DNA of 64,000 bases from contig ONQO01000001.1 of assembly GCA_900319995.1 (NCBI GenBank), forward strand, positions 34,056 through 98,055, in the 5' to 3' direction. Both the position numbers and the translations under genes were made by a program. The notes under the pieces were generated by a model. That model did no database searches. It was not told the DNA's origin and saw nothing but the letters and a program-made list of their open reading frames with translations. Positions 63,175 through 64,000 of the stretch are shown piece by piece. The first letter of the stretch is position 1. Each line of letters begins with the position of its first letter. The DNA comes from an uncultured Bacteroidales bacterium (lineage in GTDB: Bacteria; Bacteroidota; Bacteroidia; Bacteroidales; Paludibacteraceae).

Positions 63175-63714
63175 TTAAGATTTTAAGAACTCATACAATT
63201 CTTCGGCGATTCGTTCGTCGGACAGTTCGTCGCATATATCAACGTCCAAAATATGGTTCGCCTTAGCATAGAACGGCTCACGCGCTTCCAGTTGAGGAAT
63301 AATGAATTGCAGAAGTTCTTCCTCCGTACGTCCCTGCAAGACAGGACGATCGCTCAAGTCTGTAAGACTCAAACGTTTCGCAAGATGTTCAGGTTTCCAT
63401 CGGATATAAATACTAGTGCCTAATTCACGCAGGCACTCCATATTATCCTCCCAGCACGGGTAACCACCACCCGTAGCATAGATAATTTTCTCAAACGGAA
63501 TTTGGTCAGCCAAATCCTCCAGCACATACTTCTCTTTTTTACGGAAATCCTCTATACCGAACTGGCGGATATAGTCAGCCGTAGAATAGCCGTGAATTTC
63601 CTTGAACGCTTCGTCCAAATCAACAAAATGCCAACCGAGTTTCTCGGCAAGCATTCTTCCGGCAGTGGTTTTCCCGGCTCCCATATAACCAACTAAATAG
63701 ATAGGAAGGGTCAT
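63175..63714 (-). CDS. aroK: Shikimate kinase
   Basis: This 179-residue kinase phosphorylates shikimate at the 3-hydroxyl for aromatic amino-acid synthesis. The P-loop GYMGAGKTTAGR (residues 9-20), the substrate-binding VDLDEAF with Asp, FRKKEKYVL, the GGGYPCW segment and the lid RPVLQGRTEEEL are all present. It is 26 bp downstream of the sufE-like gene on the same strand. Confidence 0.96.
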   Translation of the reverse strand: MTLPIYLVGYMGAGKTTAGRMLAEKLGWHFVDLDEAFKEIHGYSTADYIRQFGIEDFRKKEKYVLEDLADQIPFEKIIYATGGGYPCWEDNMECLRELGTSIYIRWKPEHLAKRLSLTDLSDRPVLQGRTEEELLQFIIPQLEAREPFYAKANHILDVDICDELSDERIAEELYEFLKS

Positions 63715-63740
63715 GAAGATGTAGGATTTGTGAAATCGGA

Positions 63741-64000
63741 TTAACTGGTAGCAAGGAATGTCAGCGCGTAGATGCGCATCTGCTTGAGCATTGCCACCAC
63801 CCCATTGCTGCGTGTAGGGCTCAAGTGCTCGCGCAATCCTATCCGATCAATAAAATAGAGTTCGGCGTCCAGTATCTCCTGCGGTGTATGACCGCTGAGC
63901 ACTTCAATAAGCATTGCAACTATACCGCGGACAAGAATAGCATCCGATTCTCCGGTATAATATATATTACCTTCACGCAGCGTAGCCGTAAACCACACTT
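63741..64000 (-). CDS. SufE-family Fe-S assembly sulfur acceptor, C-terminal part
   Basis: The visible 86 or so residues match the end of SufE: YYTGESDAILVRGIVAMLIE, LSGHTPQEILDAELYFIDRI and LREHLSPTRSNGVVAMLKQM. SufE accepts persulfide sulfur from the SufS desulfurase. The catalytic cysteine lies in the N-terminal part beyond the window edge. Continuous with aroK downstream. Confidence 0.9.
   Translation of the reverse strand, partial: VWFTATLREGNIYYTGESDAILVRGIVAMLIEVLSGHTPQEILDAELYFIDRIGLREHLSPTRSNGVVAMLKQMRIYALTFLATS

Overview
The window looks like chromosome of an anaerobic Bacteroidales bacterium (Porphyromonas/Paludibacter side of the order). The support is: (i) a porU-porV-ispF block preceded by a fumarylacetoacetase-like gene, the order I recall from Porphyromonas gingivalis; (ii) about fourteen promoters of the Bacteroidetes primary-sigma type (TTTG, 19-20 bp, TAnnTTTG); (iii) a K+-dependent membrane pyrophosphatase, PPi-linked pyruvate phosphate dikinase and a flavodiiron protein/rubredoxin pair, all fitting an anaerobe; (iv) secreted repeat proteins of the kind exported by the type IX secretion system (T9SS). 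No rRNA, tRNA, CRISPR array or intact transposase gene was seen.

Layout. 0-5.8 kb (minus): hppA, then an operon of a DUF4836-like lipoprotein, a motif-degenerate ABC ATPase and an FtsX-like permease. 6.0-8.7 kb: ppdK, interrupted by an apparent ~32-bp deletion. 8.8-14.6 kb is the accessory part: an AbiE type IV toxin-antitoxin pair with operator-like palindromes, about 0.8 kb of non-coding DNA full of repeats, a three-gene gtr-like glycosylation cassette, a 150-bp hairpin element and a small winged-helix regulator carrying GHET repeats. 14.7-19.5 kb: rubredoxin and flavodiiron protein (minus), divergent from a truncated purine permease and an FAD/Fe-S oxidoreductase. 19.6-25.6 kb (plus): prfB, secreted bleomycin-hydrolase-like peptidase, YigZ, acyltransferase, coaD, ctpA.

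25.7-36.6 kb (minus): three linked surface proteins (calycin-like/PCMD-like and GCDS-repeat domains, with a shared short C-terminal motif), a TonB-dependent receptor without a SusD partner, and a small cysteine-containing secreted protein behind a leader able to fold into a very long hairpin. 36.8-43.1 kb: dnaK, a lipoprotein S9 peptidase, acyl-ACP thioesterase and a rhodanese/metallo-beta-lactamase fusion. 43.2-50.0 kb (minus): a probable operon of lipoprotein, M20 dipeptidase, two-domain lipoprotein paralogue, outer-membrane barrel and a 1064-residue T9SS cargo. 50.4-57.0 kb (plus): a purine-rich minisatellite next to a promoter, a YiiX-like lipoprotein, DUF4878 lipoprotein, lptD, a SlyD-like isomerase and der. 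57.1-64 kb: the T9SS sortase block (FAH-like, porU, porV), ispF, a small protein, and sufE-aroK on the minus strand.

Themes. Envelope biogenesis and protein export dominate: LptD for LPS, PorU/PorV for T9SS cargo attachment, and several likely cargos in the same window. Short tandem repeats recur throughout, with 7-, 11-, 12-, 15-, 24- and 33-nt units. Three intergenic arrays consist of four 11-nt units each. No single locus can be declared a new system from sequence alone. The best candidates for something undescribed are the structured leader at 36.4 kb, the period-11 arrays, the gtr-like cassette, and the lipoprotein/dipeptidase/barrel/T9SS operon.
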